A DNA stretch of 64,000 bases from assembly GCF_000725625.1 (NCBI RefSeq), contig NZ_JOHS01000011.1, forward strand, positions 1 to 64,000, in the 5' to 3' direction. Shown here piece after piece: positions 17,583 to 25,733 of this stretch. The notes beneath the pieces are model-generated. The model was not told where the DNA came from. It saw nothing but the letters and a program-made list of their open reading frames with translations, and ran no database searches. Source of the stretch: Streptomyces sp. NRRL F-6676 (lineage in GTDB: Bacteria > Actinomycetota > Actinomycetes > Streptomycetales > Streptomycetaceae). The stretch's first letter is position 1. Every line of letters begins with the position of its first letter. The translations under genes and the position numbers were made by a program.

Positions 17583-19040
17583 ATGGCTTACGACGATCTT
17601 CGCTCCCTGCTCCGGGCGCTGGAACGCGAGGGCGACCTCAAGCGCATCAAGGCCGAGGTCGACCCGTACCTGGAGGTCGGGGAGATCGTCGACCGGGTGC
17701 AGAAGTCCGGCGGCCCCGCCCTCCTCTTCGAGAACGTCAAGGGCAGCGCGATGCCCTTGGCGATGAACGTCTTCGGCACCGACCGCCGCCTGCTCAAGGC
17801 CCTCGGCCTGAAGTCGTACAACGACATTTCGGACCGGATCGGCGGCCTGCTCAAGCCCGAACTGCCGCACGGCTTCGTCGGCGTCCGCGAGGCGTTCGGC
17901 AAGCTCGGCGCGATGGCCCACGTCCCGCCGAAGAAGGTCAAGGGCGACAGCGCCCCCGTCCAGGAGGTCGTCCTGCGCGGTGACGACGTCGACCTGAACA
18001 CGCTGCCCGCGCTGTTCACCTGGCCCCAGGACGGCGGCTCCTTCTTCAACCTGGGGCTCACCCACACCAAGGACCCCGAGTCCGGCATCCGCAACCTGGG
18101 CCTCTACCGCCTCCAGCGCCACGACAAGCGCACCATCGGCATGCACTGGCAGATCCACAAGGACAGCCGCAACCACTACCAGGTCGCCGCCCGCCGCGGC
18201 GAACGGCTGCCCGTCGCCATCGCCTTCGGCTGCCCGCCCGCCGTGACCTACGCCGCCACCGCCCCGCTCCCCGGCGACATCGACGAGTACCTGTTCGCCG
18301 GGTTCGTGCAGGGCAAGCGGATCGAGATGGTCGACTGCAAGACCGTCCCGCTCCAGGTCCCGGCGCAGGCGGAGGTGGTCCTGGAGGGCTGGCTGGAGCC
18401 CGGCGAGATGCTCCCCGAGGGTCCCTTCGGCGACCACACCGGCTTCTACACCCCGCAGGAGCCGTTCCCCGCGCTCACGATCGACTGCGTGACGATGCGC
18501 AGGCGCCCGCTGCTCCAGTCGATCGTCGTGGGGCGGCCCCCGACGGAGGACGGCCCGCTCGGCCGGGCGACGGAGCGGTTCTTCCTCCCCCTGCTCAAGA
18601 TCATCGTGCCGGACATCGTGGACTACCACCTCCCCGAGGCCGGCGGCTTCCACAACTGCGCGATCGTCTCGATCGACAAGAAGTACCCCAAGCACGCCCA
18701 GAAGGTCATGCACGCCGTGTGGGGCGCCCACATGATGTCGCTGACCAAGCTGATCGTGGTCGTCGACGCCGACTGCGACGTCCACGACCTGCACGAGGTC
18801 GCCTGGCGCGCCCTCGGCAACACCGACTACGCCCGCGACCTCAGCGTCGTCGAAGGCCCCGTCGACCATCTCGACCACGCCTCCTACCAGCAGTTCTGGG
18901 GCGGCAAGGCGGGCGTCGACGCCACGCGCAAGTGGCCCGAGGAGGGGTACACGCGCGACGGGGGCTGGCCCGAGATGGTCCTGTCGGACCCCGAGACGGC
19001 GGCGAAGGTCGACCGCCGGTGGAAGGAGTACGGACTGTGA
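17583..19040 (+). CDS. mqnL: UbiD-family decarboxylase of menaquinone biosynthesis
   Basis: A 485-residue UbiD-family decarboxylase that uses prenylated FMN. In Streptomyces the gene in this position is assigned to decarboxylation of the 6-naphthoate intermediate in the late futalosine pathway. Family features include the HWQIHKDSRNHY segment and the acidic signature EPGEMLPEGPFGDHTGFY (near residues 275-292), whose Glu and Asp residues belong to the active site. The prenyltransferase gene overlaps its stop (GTGA) and the UbiX-type cofactor-making enzyme follows, giving a complete set. A TAGGTT near 17551 may be its -10 box. Confidence 0.92.
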   Translation: MAYDDLRSLLRALEREGDLKRIKAEVDPYLEVGEIVDRVQKSGGPALLFENVKGSAMPLAMNVFGTDRRLLKALGLKSYNDISDRIGGLLKPELPHGFVGVREAFGKLGAMAHVPPKKVKGDSAPVQEVVLRGDDVDLNTLPALFTWPQDGGSFFNLGLTHTKDPESGIRNLGLYRLQRHDKRTIGMHWQIHKDSRNHYQVAARRGERLPVAIAFGCPPAVTYAATAPLPGDIDEYLFAGFVQGKRIEMVDCKTVPLQVPAQAEVVLEGWLEPGEMLPEGPFGDHTGFYTPQEPFPALTIDCVTMRRRPLLQSIVVGRPPTEDGPLGRATERFFLPLLKIIVPDIVDYHLPEAGGFHNCAIVSIDKKYPKHAQKVMHAVWGAHMMSLTKLIVVVDADCDVHDLHEVAWRALGNTDYARDLSVVEGPVDHLDHASYQQFWGGKAGVDATRKWPEEGYTRDGGWPEMVLSDPETAAKVDRRWKEYGL

Positions 19041-19942
19041 CCAGCGCCTCCGCGGCCCTGCCCCAGCAGCCGGGACGCACCAGAGCATTCCTGCGTCTGG
19101 TGATGATCGAACATTCCGTGTTCGCACTGCCCTTCGCCTACATCGCCTCCCTCACCGCGATGTACGAACGGGACGAGAACATCCACTGGGGCCGGCTGCT
19201 GCTCGTCACCGTCGCCATGGTCGGGCTGCGGACGTTCGCCATGGCCGCGAACCGGATCATCGACCGCGAGATCGACGCCCGCAATCCGCGCACCGCCCAC
19301 CGCGAACTCGTCACCGGCGCGATGTCGGTGAAGCACGCCTGGACCGGCGCGCTCGTCGCCCTCGTCGTCTTCCTCGGCGCCGCCGCCCTGCTCAACCCCC
19401 TCTGCCTGGCGCTCGCCCCCGTCGCCGTCATCCCGATGGTGGTCTATCCCTACGGCAAGCGGTTCACCAACTTCCCGCAGGCCATCCTGGGTCTCGCCCA
19501 GGCGATGGGCCCGATCGGCGGCTGGCTGGCGATCAGCGGCTCCTGGTCCTGGGACGCGGTCATTCTCGGCCTGGCCGTCGGCATCTGGATCGGCGGCTTC
19601 GACCTGATCTACGCCTGCCAGGACGTGGAGACCGACCGCGAGGTCGGCGTGCGGTCCGTGCCCGCCCGCTTCGGCATCCCCGCCGCCATCTGGGGCGCCC
19701 GCGCCTGTCACACCGTCACCACCGGCCTCTTCATCTGGTTCGCCCTCGCCACCGACGCCGGCGCCTTCTTCTGGCTCGGCCTGGTGATCGTCGCCGGCGC
19801 GTTCGTCTACGAACACACCCTCGTCCGCCCCCACGACCTGACCCGACTGAACCGGGCGTTCTTCAGCGTCAACGGCTTCATCGGCATCGCCCTTTTCGTG
19901 TGCGCGCTGCTCGACCTGCTGGTGCGCGGGCTCACGGTGTAG
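19037..19942 (+). CDS. mqnP: UbiA-family prenyltransferase of menaquinone biosynthesis
   Basis: A 301-residue integral membrane prenyltransferase that attaches a polyprenyl chain to the naphthoate ring. It has about eight hydrophobic segments and both aspartate-rich motifs of the family: ANRIIDREIDARN (near residue 68) and YACQDVETDREVG (near residue 195). These bind magnesium and the prenyl diphosphate. The GTG start overlaps the upstream stop. Substrate identity is inferred from the mqn neighbours. Confidence 0.92.
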   Translation: MTSASAALPQQPGRTRAFLRLVMIEHSVFALPFAYIASLTAMYERDENIHWGRLLLVTVAMVGLRTFAMAANRIIDREIDARNPRTAHRELVTGAMSVKHAWTGALVALVVFLGAAALLNPLCLALAPVAVIPMVVYPYGKRFTNFPQAILGLAQAMGPIGGWLAISGSWSWDAVILGLAVGIWIGGFDLIYACQDVETDREVGVRSVPARFGIPAAIWGARACHTVTTGLFIWFALATDAGAFFWLGLVIVAGAFVYEHTLVRPHDLTRLNRAFFSVNGFIGIALFVCALLDLLVRGLTV

Positions 19943-20065
19943 AGCCTCGGCGCGCAGACGCGGACGGAGGCGCCGGTGAGGAGCCAGAAGAGCCGGTAGA
20001 GCCAGAAGTAGGGCGGAAACGGGAGACCGGCTCGGGCCGATCCCGGGCACCGTGCGGGTCGCCGG

Positions 20066-20071
20066 TAGGCT
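20066..20071 (+). promoter_or_regulatory. Probable -10 box of a leaderless mqnM transcript
   Basis: TAGGCT ends 7 bases before the ATG at 20079, placing the expected transcription start at the initiator codon. No clear ribosome binding site lies in front of the ATG, which fits a leaderless message. No convincing -35 hexamer is seen. Confidence 0.5.
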
Positions 20072-20078
20072 CGGCACC

Positions 20079-20783
20079 ATGAAGCCAGGACAGACGCAGC
20101 GCGTGCCTTGGATCGTGGGGGTGTCCGGGGCCTCCGGCACTCCGTACGCCGCCGCGGTGCTGCGTGCGCTGCTCGCCGCCGGTGAGAGCGTCGACCTGGT
20201 GGTCAGCCGCGCCTCTCGGCTCACCCTGCTGGACGAGACCGGCATCGGCTTCCGGGACGCGCACTGGCAGGAGGATCTGCGGGCCTGGCTGGCCCGCGGG
20301 GCCGACGGCAAGCCGGACACGTTCGCCGCCGAGACCGCCGACCTGAGCGCCGTACGGCATTGGGCGGCCGGTGACCTGGCGGCGGGCCCGTCCTCGGGGT
20401 CGTACCCCGTCAGGGGCATGCTGATCGTGCCCGCGTCGACGGCGTGCGTGGCCGGGGTCGCGCTCGGGCTCTCCAAGGACCTGCTCCAGCGCGCGGCGAG
20501 CGTCACGCTCAAGGAGGGGCGCCGCCTGGTCGTCGCCGTCCGCGAGACCCCGCTGAACGGCCAGACCCTGCGGCACCTGGTGGCCCTGGACGACGCCGGG
20601 GCGACGGTCCTGCCCGCCTCGCCCGCCTTCTACGCCGGGGCGACGCACATCCAGGACCTGGTGGACTTCGTCGCCGGCCGGGTCCTGGACGCGGCAGGGG
20701 TCCCGCACACCCTTTACCGCCGCTGGGCGGGCGACCTCGGCGGCGGCCGTACGACGACGCAACACCCCCACAACCACAACTAG
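20079..20783 (+). CDS. mqnM: UbiX-type flavin prenyltransferase
   Basis: A 234-residue UbiX family enzyme that makes the prenylated FMN cofactor needed by the UbiD-type decarboxylase two genes upstream. The N-terminus carries the flavoprotein signature GVSGASGTPYAAAVLRAL; later segments MLIVPASTACVAGVALG and RRLVVAVRETPLN match the family. The ATG at 20079 is preferred over the in-frame GTG at 20052 because it matches the usual family N-terminus and a -10 box lies exactly upstream. The insert around residues 75-105 (LARGADGKPDTFAAETADL) is longer than in enteric UbiX. Confidence 0.92.
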   Translation: MKPGQTQRVPWIVGVSGASGTPYAAAVLRALLAAGESVDLVVSRASRLTLLDETGIGFRDAHWQEDLRAWLARGADGKPDTFAAETADLSAVRHWAAGDLAAGPSSGSYPVRGMLIVPASTACVAGVALGLSKDLLQRAASVTLKEGRRLVVAVRETPLNGQTLRHLVALDDAGATVLPASPAFYAGATHIQDLVDFVAGRVLDAAGVPHTLYRRWAGDLGGGRTTTQHPHNHN

Positions 20784-20801
20784 CGGAAGGCCAGCGATCG
20801 C

Positions 20802-21260
20802 ATGGACGCGGTGGACAGGCAGCTCATCCAGGCCCTGCGGGAGAACGGCCGGGCCTCCTACGCGGAGCTGGGCCGCCTCGTCGGTCTGTCGGGACCCAGT
20901 GTCACCGACCGCATCAACCGCCTGGAGGCGGCCGGCGTGATCACCGGGTATCGCGCCACCGTGGACTCCGCCTCGCTCGGGCTCGGCGTCACCGCCCTGA
21001 TCGGCATCTCGCTCTCCGACGCCGTCGACCACGAGGACGTGGCGATGCGGCTGAAGGACCTGCACGAGATCGAGGACTGCTGGTTCATCGCGGGCGACGA
21101 CTCCTTCATGATCAAGGTGCGGGCCTCCGACGTGGACGGCCTGGAGAAGACCATCAGGCGGCTGTCCGGCACCAAGGGCGTCTCCCGGACCCGTACCACG
21201 ATCGTGCTCTCCACGAAGTGGGAGAACAGGGTGGGCGAGCTGCCCGAAGAGGTGCTCTGA
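20802..21260 (+). CDS. AsnC/Lrp-family transcriptional regulator
   Basis: A 152-residue regulator. The N-terminal winged helix-turn-helix spans about residues 1-60 (LIQALRENGRASYAELGRLV, then GLSGPSVTDRINRLEAAGVI). A ligand-binding RAM domain follows, with the IEDCWFIAGDDSFMIKV core. It lies 18 bases after mqnM and about 100 before mqnE, on the same strand, so it could be part of a menaquinone unit or control it. The effector cannot be read from the sequence. Confidence 0.94.
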   Translation: MDAVDRQLIQALRENGRASYAELGRLVGLSGPSVTDRINRLEAAGVITGYRATVDSASLGLGVTALIGISLSDAVDHEDVAMRLKDLHEIEDCWFIAGDDSFMIKVRASDVDGLEKTIRRLSGTKGVSRTRTTIVLSTKWENRVGELPEEVL

Positions 21261-21266
21261 GGTCCG

Positions 21267-21282
21267 CGGCGGGGCCCCGCCG
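21267..21282 (+). terminator. GC palindrome after the AsnC/Lrp gene
   Basis: The perfect palindrome CGGCGGGGCCCCGCCG lies directly downstream of the stop. It is embedded in a direct repeat of GGTCCGCGGCGG (21261 and 21294). It may act as a weak terminator before mqnE. Confidence 0.45.
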
Positions 21283-21363
21283 ACGCGGGGCCGGGTCCGC
21301 GGCGGAGGACCGCGTGCGCGGGCGTACGGTTGTCTGAGTCTGCACGGAGAGATGAGGTATCGC

Positions 21364-22527
21364 ATGGACGCCGGGCTCAAGCGCGAGCTGGAGGACAAGG
21401 TCAGGTCCGGTGAGCGGCTGACCCGCGAGGACGGCATCGCGCTGTACGAGTCGGACGACCTGGCCTGGCTCGGCGGGCTCGCCCACGAGGTGCGGACGCG
21501 GAAGAACGGCGACGTCGTCCACTTCAACGTCAACCGTCACCTCAACATGACCAACGTGTGCACGGCGTCCTGCGCCTACTGCTCCTTCCAGCGCAAGCCG
21601 GGCGAGAAGGACGCGTACACGATGCGCATCGAGGAGGCGGTCAAGCTCGCCAAGGCGATGGAGGGCGAGAACCTCACCGAACTGCACATCGTCAACGGCC
21701 TGCACCCCAACCTGCCGTGGCGCTACTACCCGCGCTCGCTGCGGGAGCTGAAGGCCGCGCTGCCGGACGTCTCCCTGAAGGCGTTCACCGCCACCGAGAT
21801 CCACCACTTCGAGACGATCTCCGGGATGTCCGCCTCCGACATCCTGGACGAGCTGATCGACGCGGGCCTGGAGTCCCTCACCGGCGGCGGCGCGGAGATC
21901 TTCGACTGGGAGGTGCGACAGCACATCGTCGACCACCGCACCCACTGGGAGGACTGGTCGCGCATCCACCGGCTGGCGCACGAGAAGGGCCTCAAGACCC
22001 CGTGCACCATGCTGTACGGCCACATCGAGGAGCCCCGCCACCGTGTCGACCACGTGCTGCGGCTGCGCGAACTACAGGACGAGACCGGCGGCTTCCAGGT
22101 CTTCATCCCGCTGCGCTACCAGCACGACTTCGTGGACATGAAGGACGGCAAGGTCAGGAACCGCCTCCAGGCGCGCACCCAGATGGCGACCGGCGCGGAG
22201 GCGCTGAAGACCTTCGCGGTCTCCCGTCTCCTCTTCGACAACGTCCCGCACGTCAAGGTCTTCTGGGTGATGCACGGCGTGCGGACGGCGCAGCTCGCCC
22301 TCCAGCACGGCGCGGACGACATGGACGGCTCGGTCGTCGAGTACAAGATCACGCATGACGCCGACGACTACGGCACGCCGAACAAGCTCACCCGCGAGGA
22401 CCTGCTCGACCTGATCCGCGACGCCGGTTTCCGCCCCGTGGAGCGCAACACGCGCTACGAGATCATCCGCGAGTACGACGGCGCCGACCCGGCCCGCCGC
22501 GACGAGCCCCAGCCGATGCGGGTGTGA
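21364..22527 (+). CDS. mqnE: Aminofutalosine synthase MqnE
   Basis: Radical SAM enzyme of 387 residues that joins 3-[(1-carboxyvinyl)oxy]benzoate to SAM to form aminodeoxyfutalosine in the futalosine route to menaquinone. The iron-sulfur cluster motif is CTASCAYC (CxxxCxxC, near residues 64-71). Conserved TELHIVNGLHPNLPW and LTGGGAEIFDWEVR blocks follow, as in the MqnE/MqnC family. The ATG at 21364 is chosen because GATGAGG sits at proper spacing, whereas the ATG at 21352 is too close to the upstream GGAGAG. Confidence 0.96.
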   Translation: MDAGLKRELEDKVRSGERLTREDGIALYESDDLAWLGGLAHEVRTRKNGDVVHFNVNRHLNMTNVCTASCAYCSFQRKPGEKDAYTMRIEEAVKLAKAMEGENLTELHIVNGLHPNLPWRYYPRSLRELKAALPDVSLKAFTATEIHHFETISGMSASDILDELIDAGLESLTGGGAEIFDWEVRQHIVDHRTHWEDWSRIHRLAHEKGLKTPCTMLYGHIEEPRHRVDHVLRLRELQDETGGFQVFIPLRYQHDFVDMKDGKVRNRLQARTQMATGAEALKTFAVSRLLFDNVPHVKVFWVMHGVRTAQLALQHGADDMDGSVVEYKITHDADDYGTPNKLTREDLLDLIRDAGFRPVERNTRYEIIREYDGADPARRDEPQPMRV

Positions 22528-22534
22528 GGCGGCG

Positions 22535-23059
22535 GTGTCCCTGACCTTCGCACTCGACCCGGCCGTCACGCCCGAACTGCGCAACGGCCTGCTCACCCTG
22601 TGGACGGACGTGTCCAACGCGGGCGGCTCGGTCGGTTTCGTGCCGCCGGTGGAGCCCGAGGACATACGGCCGGCGCTGTTGCGCCACTTCGTCGCCATGG
22701 CCGAGGGCCACACCCGGCTCCTGGTCGGCCGCGACGAGGCGGGCGAGATCGTCGCGGCGGCCTTCGTCGCGGCCAACACCCACCGGCTGATGCGGCACTG
22801 GGTGTGGCTCTACACGGTGATGGTCCACCCCCGCCACCAGGGCCGCGGCTACGGGCGCGAGCTGCTCGCCGCCGCCGAGGAGGCCGTCCGCGGGATGCCG
22901 GGCATCGACGCGATACGGCTCACCTGCCGGGGCGGCAACGGTCTCGAACGGTTCTACGAGTCCTGCGGCTACAAGGAGGTCGGCCGGGTGCCCGGCGCGA
23001 TCCGGGTGGCCCCGGGGGACGACCGCGACGACATCACGATGCTGCTCCCGCTCGGCTGA
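22535..23059 (+). CDS. GNAT-family N-acetyltransferase
   Basis: A 174-residue protein with a GNAT fold. The acetyl-CoA binding motif is in VMVHPRHQGRGYGRELL (near residues 92-108), with a C-terminal RFYESCGYKEVGR block typical of the family. The substrate is unknown. It starts with GTG 8 bases after mqnE, so it is cotranscribed with it; this position is conserved in Streptomyces but no role in menaquinone synthesis is established. Confidence 0.9.
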   Translation: MSLTFALDPAVTPELRNGLLTLWTDVSNAGGSVGFVPPVEPEDIRPALLRHFVAMAEGHTRLLVGRDEAGEIVAAAFVAANTHRLMRHWVWLYTVMVHPRHQGRGYGRELLAAAEEAVRGMPGIDAIRLTCRGGNGLERFYESCGYKEVGRVPGAIRVAPGDDRDDITMLLPLG

Positions 23060-23079
23060 CCGGGAGCGCGGCCCGCCGG

Positions 23080-23102
23080 GCCCCCCTGCAAGATCGGGGG
23101 GC
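23080..23102 (+). terminator. Hairpin after the GNAT gene
   Basis: Arms GCCCCCC (23080-23086) and GGGGGGC (23096-23102) lie 20 bases beyond the stop with a 9-base loop. Plausible terminator of the mqnE-GNAT unit. Confidence 0.6.
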
Positions 23103-23145
23103 GCGCGTGCTTCACTGGAGGGTGGGGACGACGCCTTTGGTGACG

Positions 23146-23173
23146 TTCGCGCCGGATTGTTCGCGCCGGATTG
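23146..23173. repeat. 14-base tandem duplication TTCGCGCCGGATTG
   Basis: Two exact back-to-back copies lie 35 bases upstream of the small membrane protein gene at 23208. The duplication is in the promoter or leader region. Confidence 0.85.
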
Positions 23174-23207
23174 TTCGGGACCTGTTCGGACGGAAGAGTG
23201 GATTGAG

Positions 23208-23528
23208 ATGCTCCGCTACACGCTGATGCGCCTTGGGATCTTCGCGGGCTGCCTCGTGGTCGTCTGGGGCCTCGTCTACTCGGGCATCGTCCCGCGCGGA
23301 CTCGGCGACTCCAACGGCATGTGGATCGTTCTGCTCGCCCTGGTGATCTCCGCGCCGATCAGCTTCGTGGTGCTGCGGGGCGAACGGGACCGGGCCTCCG
23401 AGAACGTCGTGCGCCGGGTGGACCGGATGAAGGCCAACCTGGACGCCAACCGCAGCCAGGAGGACGACGTGGACGAGGCGGTACGGTCCCGGACCGGGAC
23501 CGGCCGGGCCCAGGAGCAGACCTCCTGA
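23208..23528 (+). CDS. Small DUF4229-type membrane protein
   Basis: A 106-residue protein with two predicted transmembrane helices (LMRLGIFAGCLVVVWGLVY and GMWIVLLALVISAPISFVVL), then a basic helix and an acidic C-terminus (QEDDVDEAVRSRTG). The pattern fits the actinobacterial DUF4229 family, function unknown. The ATG at 23208 is preferred; an in-frame start at 23157 would run through the tandem duplication and give an unlikely N-terminus. Confidence 0.82.
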   Translation: MLRYTLMRLGIFAGCLVVVWGLVYSGIVPRGLGDSNGMWIVLLALVISAPISFVVLRGERDRASENVVRRVDRMKANLDANRSQEDDVDEAVRSRTGTGRAQEQTS

Positions 23529-23586
23529 ACCCCCGCCCGGGTCCGCACCCGGGCACGTGTGCGGGTTCTGCAACTACCCTGTGGCC

Positions 23587-24255
23587 ATGGGCGAAGCGAG
23601 AAGCAAGCGGATGCCGCGGGCCGTGCGCGAACGGCAGATGCTCGACGCGGCCGTCCGCACCTTCGGCCGGCGCGGCTACCGCAGCGCCTCCATGGACGAG
23701 ATCGCCGAACTCGCCGGTGTCTCCAAGCCCTTGGTCTATCTCTACCTGAACTCCAAGGAAGACCTCTTCACCGCCTGCATCCGCCGGGAGGCGGCGGCGC
23801 TCACCGCCGCCGTGCGCGCCGGCGTGGACCCGTCGCTCCCCGCCGACCGGCAGCTCTGGAAAGGGCTGCTGGCGTTCTTCACGCACACCGCGGAGAACCC
23901 GGACGGCTGGGCCGTACTGCACCTCCAGGCCCGTACGACGGGCGAGCCGTTCGCGGCGGAGGTGGGCGCGATGCGCGAGGAGATCGTCGCCTTCGTCACC
24001 CAGCTCGTCGCGGACGCCTCCCGGGCCGGCCGCCGCGACCGGGAACTGCCCCGGCAGGAGGCCGCCGCGCTCGCCGAAGCGCTGGTCGGCGCCGCCGAGT
24101 CGCTCGCGGCCTGGGCCAACACCACCCCCGGCGTCCCGGCCCGGCAGGCCGCGGGCACGCTCATGAACTTCGCCTGGGCGGGGCTCGGCGGGCTGATGGA
24201 GGGACGCCCGTGGATCCCGCCGGAGCGGACGCAGGTGCCCGTGGGGGCGGGCTAG
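23587..24255 (+). CDS. TetR/AcrR-family transcriptional regulator
   Basis: A 222-residue repressor. The N-terminal helix-turn-helix (about residues 8-55) reads RERQMLDAAVRTFGRRGYRS, then SMDEIAELAGVSKPLVYLYL. The C-terminal ligand domain is all-helical. A TACCCT box ends 6 bases before the ATG at 23587, so the transcript may be leaderless. Its ligand is unknown. Nearby candidate targets are the glycosyltransferase downstream and the divergent MaoC/acyl-CoA ligase pair with its palindromic promoter region. Confidence 0.92.
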   Translation: MGEARSKRMPRAVRERQMLDAAVRTFGRRGYRSASMDEIAELAGVSKPLVYLYLNSKEDLFTACIRREAAALTAAVRAGVDPSLPADRQLWKGLLAFFTHTAENPDGWAVLHLQARTTGEPFAAEVGAMREEIVAFVTQLVADASRAGRRDRELPRQEAAALAEALVGAAESLAAWANTTPGVPARQAAGTLMNFAWAGLGGLMEGRPWIPPERTQVPVGAG

Positions 24256-24321
24256 GGCCTGTCGTTCGGATCCGGGCGCAGGGGACTGACGGTGCGATCT
24301 CGGCGCCGACCCCGGGTCCGG

Positions 24322-24360
24322 ACCGGCACGCCGGACCGGCACGCCGGACCGGCACGCCGG
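24322..24360. repeat. Three tandem copies of a 13-base repeat
   Basis: Exact units ACCGGCACGCCGG at 24322-24334, 24335-24347 and 24348-24360. Each unit contains CCGG-CACG-CCGG, so the array can form several alternative hairpins. It lies between the TetR gene and the glycosyltransferase gene. Confidence 0.88.
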
Positions 24361-24487
24361 GGCGGCGGCCGGTGGGGCGACCGATATCCGGTTGATCGAG
24401 GCGGCGGGGCCGTGCCAGCGTCCTGACGTGACTGTTGCCGCTCCAGGCCGGACGGCACCCTCCCGCACCGGAAACGAGTGATCGTCC

Positions 24488-25684
24488 ATGTCCCGTCGCC
24501 GCGCCCATGTCGCCATGGTCGGTGTTCCTCTCGTCAGTCATGTCCTGCCCAGCCTGGCGCTCATCCGTGAGCTGGTGGACCGCGGGCACCGGGTCACCTA
24601 CGCCAACGATCCGTTCGTGGCCGACCGGATCGAGGCCGCCGGCGCGGAGCTGGTGCCCTGCACCTCCACGCTGCCCGTCGCGGACAACGACTGGCCCGCC
24701 GATCCCATCGCCGCGGCGAGCCTCTTCCTCGACGACGCCGTCCAGGCACTGCCGCAACTGCGCGCCGCCTACGACGACGACCCGGCCGACCTGTACCTCT
24801 ACGACATCGGCGCCTATGCCGCGCGCGCCCTCGCCGAAGCGCAGGGCCGTCCCCTCATGCAGCTGTCCCCGACGTTCGTCGGCTGGGACGGCTATCAGGA
24901 GGAGGTCGCGGCGCATTTCTGGAAGCTGCCGGGCGCCGACGCGTACCGGGACAGGTTCGCGCGGTGGCTCGCCGGCTGCGGCGCGACCACCACGGACATG
25001 GAGACGTTCTCCGGACCGCCCGCCCGGGCCCTCGCCCTGATCCCGCGCGCGATGCAGCCGCACGCCGATCGGGTCGACACCGACACGGTGACCTTCGTCG
25101 GTCCCTGTTTCGACAGCCGGGCGGACCCGGACGGCTGGACCCGCCCGGCGGCCGCGGACCAGGTGCTGCTGATCTCGCTCGGCTCGGCGTACACGCGCCG
25201 GCCCGCGTTCTACCGCGAGTGCGTCGCGGCCTTCGGCGACCTGCCCGGCTGGCACGTCGTGCTCCAGATCGGCAAGTACACCGACCCCGCGGAACTCGGC
25301 ACCGTCCCGCCCAACGTCGAAGTGCACTCCTGGGTCCCGCAGCGCGCGATCCTGGAACAGGCCGACGCCTTCGTCACCCATGCCGGCATGGGCGGCTGCG
25401 GCGAAGGGCTCCTCGCCGGCGTTCCTATGATCGCCGTGCCGCAGGGAGCCGAGCAGTTCATGAACGCCGACCGGCTCGTGGAACTCGGCGTCGCCCGCCG
25501 CGTGGACACCGCCGACGCCACCGCCGAGACCCTTCGCACGGCGCTGCACGACCTGGTCACGGACCCGGAACGCGTGGAGCGGTCCACGCGGTTGCGGGAC
25601 GCCGCCAGGGCCGAGGGCGGCACCCCGCGCGCCGCCGACCTCGTCGAGGACATGCTGGCCGCCGCCGAGGGCCCCGCGCGCTGA
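24488..25684 (+). CDS. Macrolide-type UDP-glycosyltransferase (GT1)
   Basis: A 398-residue GT-B enzyme of family GT1, close in pattern to the Streptomyces macrolide glycosyltransferases (MgtA/OleD type) that inactivate macrolides by glucosylation. The N-terminal acceptor domain begins MVGVPLVSHVLPSLALIREL. The donor-binding motif near residues 297-325 is HAGMGGCGEGLLAGVPMIAV, then PQGAEQF. The catalytic-type histidine is in the VSHVLP segment. The preceding TetR gene may control it. The true acceptor (macrolide, phenolic or other) cannot be told from sequence. It stands alone, with no sugar-nucleotide genes nearby. Confidence 0.88.
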   Translation: MSRRRAHVAMVGVPLVSHVLPSLALIRELVDRGHRVTYANDPFVADRIEAAGAELVPCTSTLPVADNDWPADPIAAASLFLDDAVQALPQLRAAYDDDPADLYLYDIGAYAARALAEAQGRPLMQLSPTFVGWDGYQEEVAAHFWKLPGADAYRDRFARWLAGCGATTTDMETFSGPPARALALIPRAMQPHADRVDTDTVTFVGPCFDSRADPDGWTRPAAADQVLLISLGSAYTRRPAFYRECVAAFGDLPGWHVVLQIGKYTDPAELGTVPPNVEVHSWVPQRAILEQADAFVTHAGMGGCGEGLLAGVPMIAVPQGAEQFMNADRLVELGVARRVDTADATAETLRTALHDLVTDPERVERSTRLRDAARAEGGTPRAADLVEDMLAAAEGPAR

Positions 25685-25733
25685 GCTCTGCCGCCTTCCT
25701 GGCCCCTGTTGGCCCTCGCCGCGGTCGGGCGGG

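Noticed and set aside
24256..24280. Possible insertion sequence end (GGGCCTGTCGTTCGGATC)
   Set aside because: No matching inverted copy or transposase fragment nearby.
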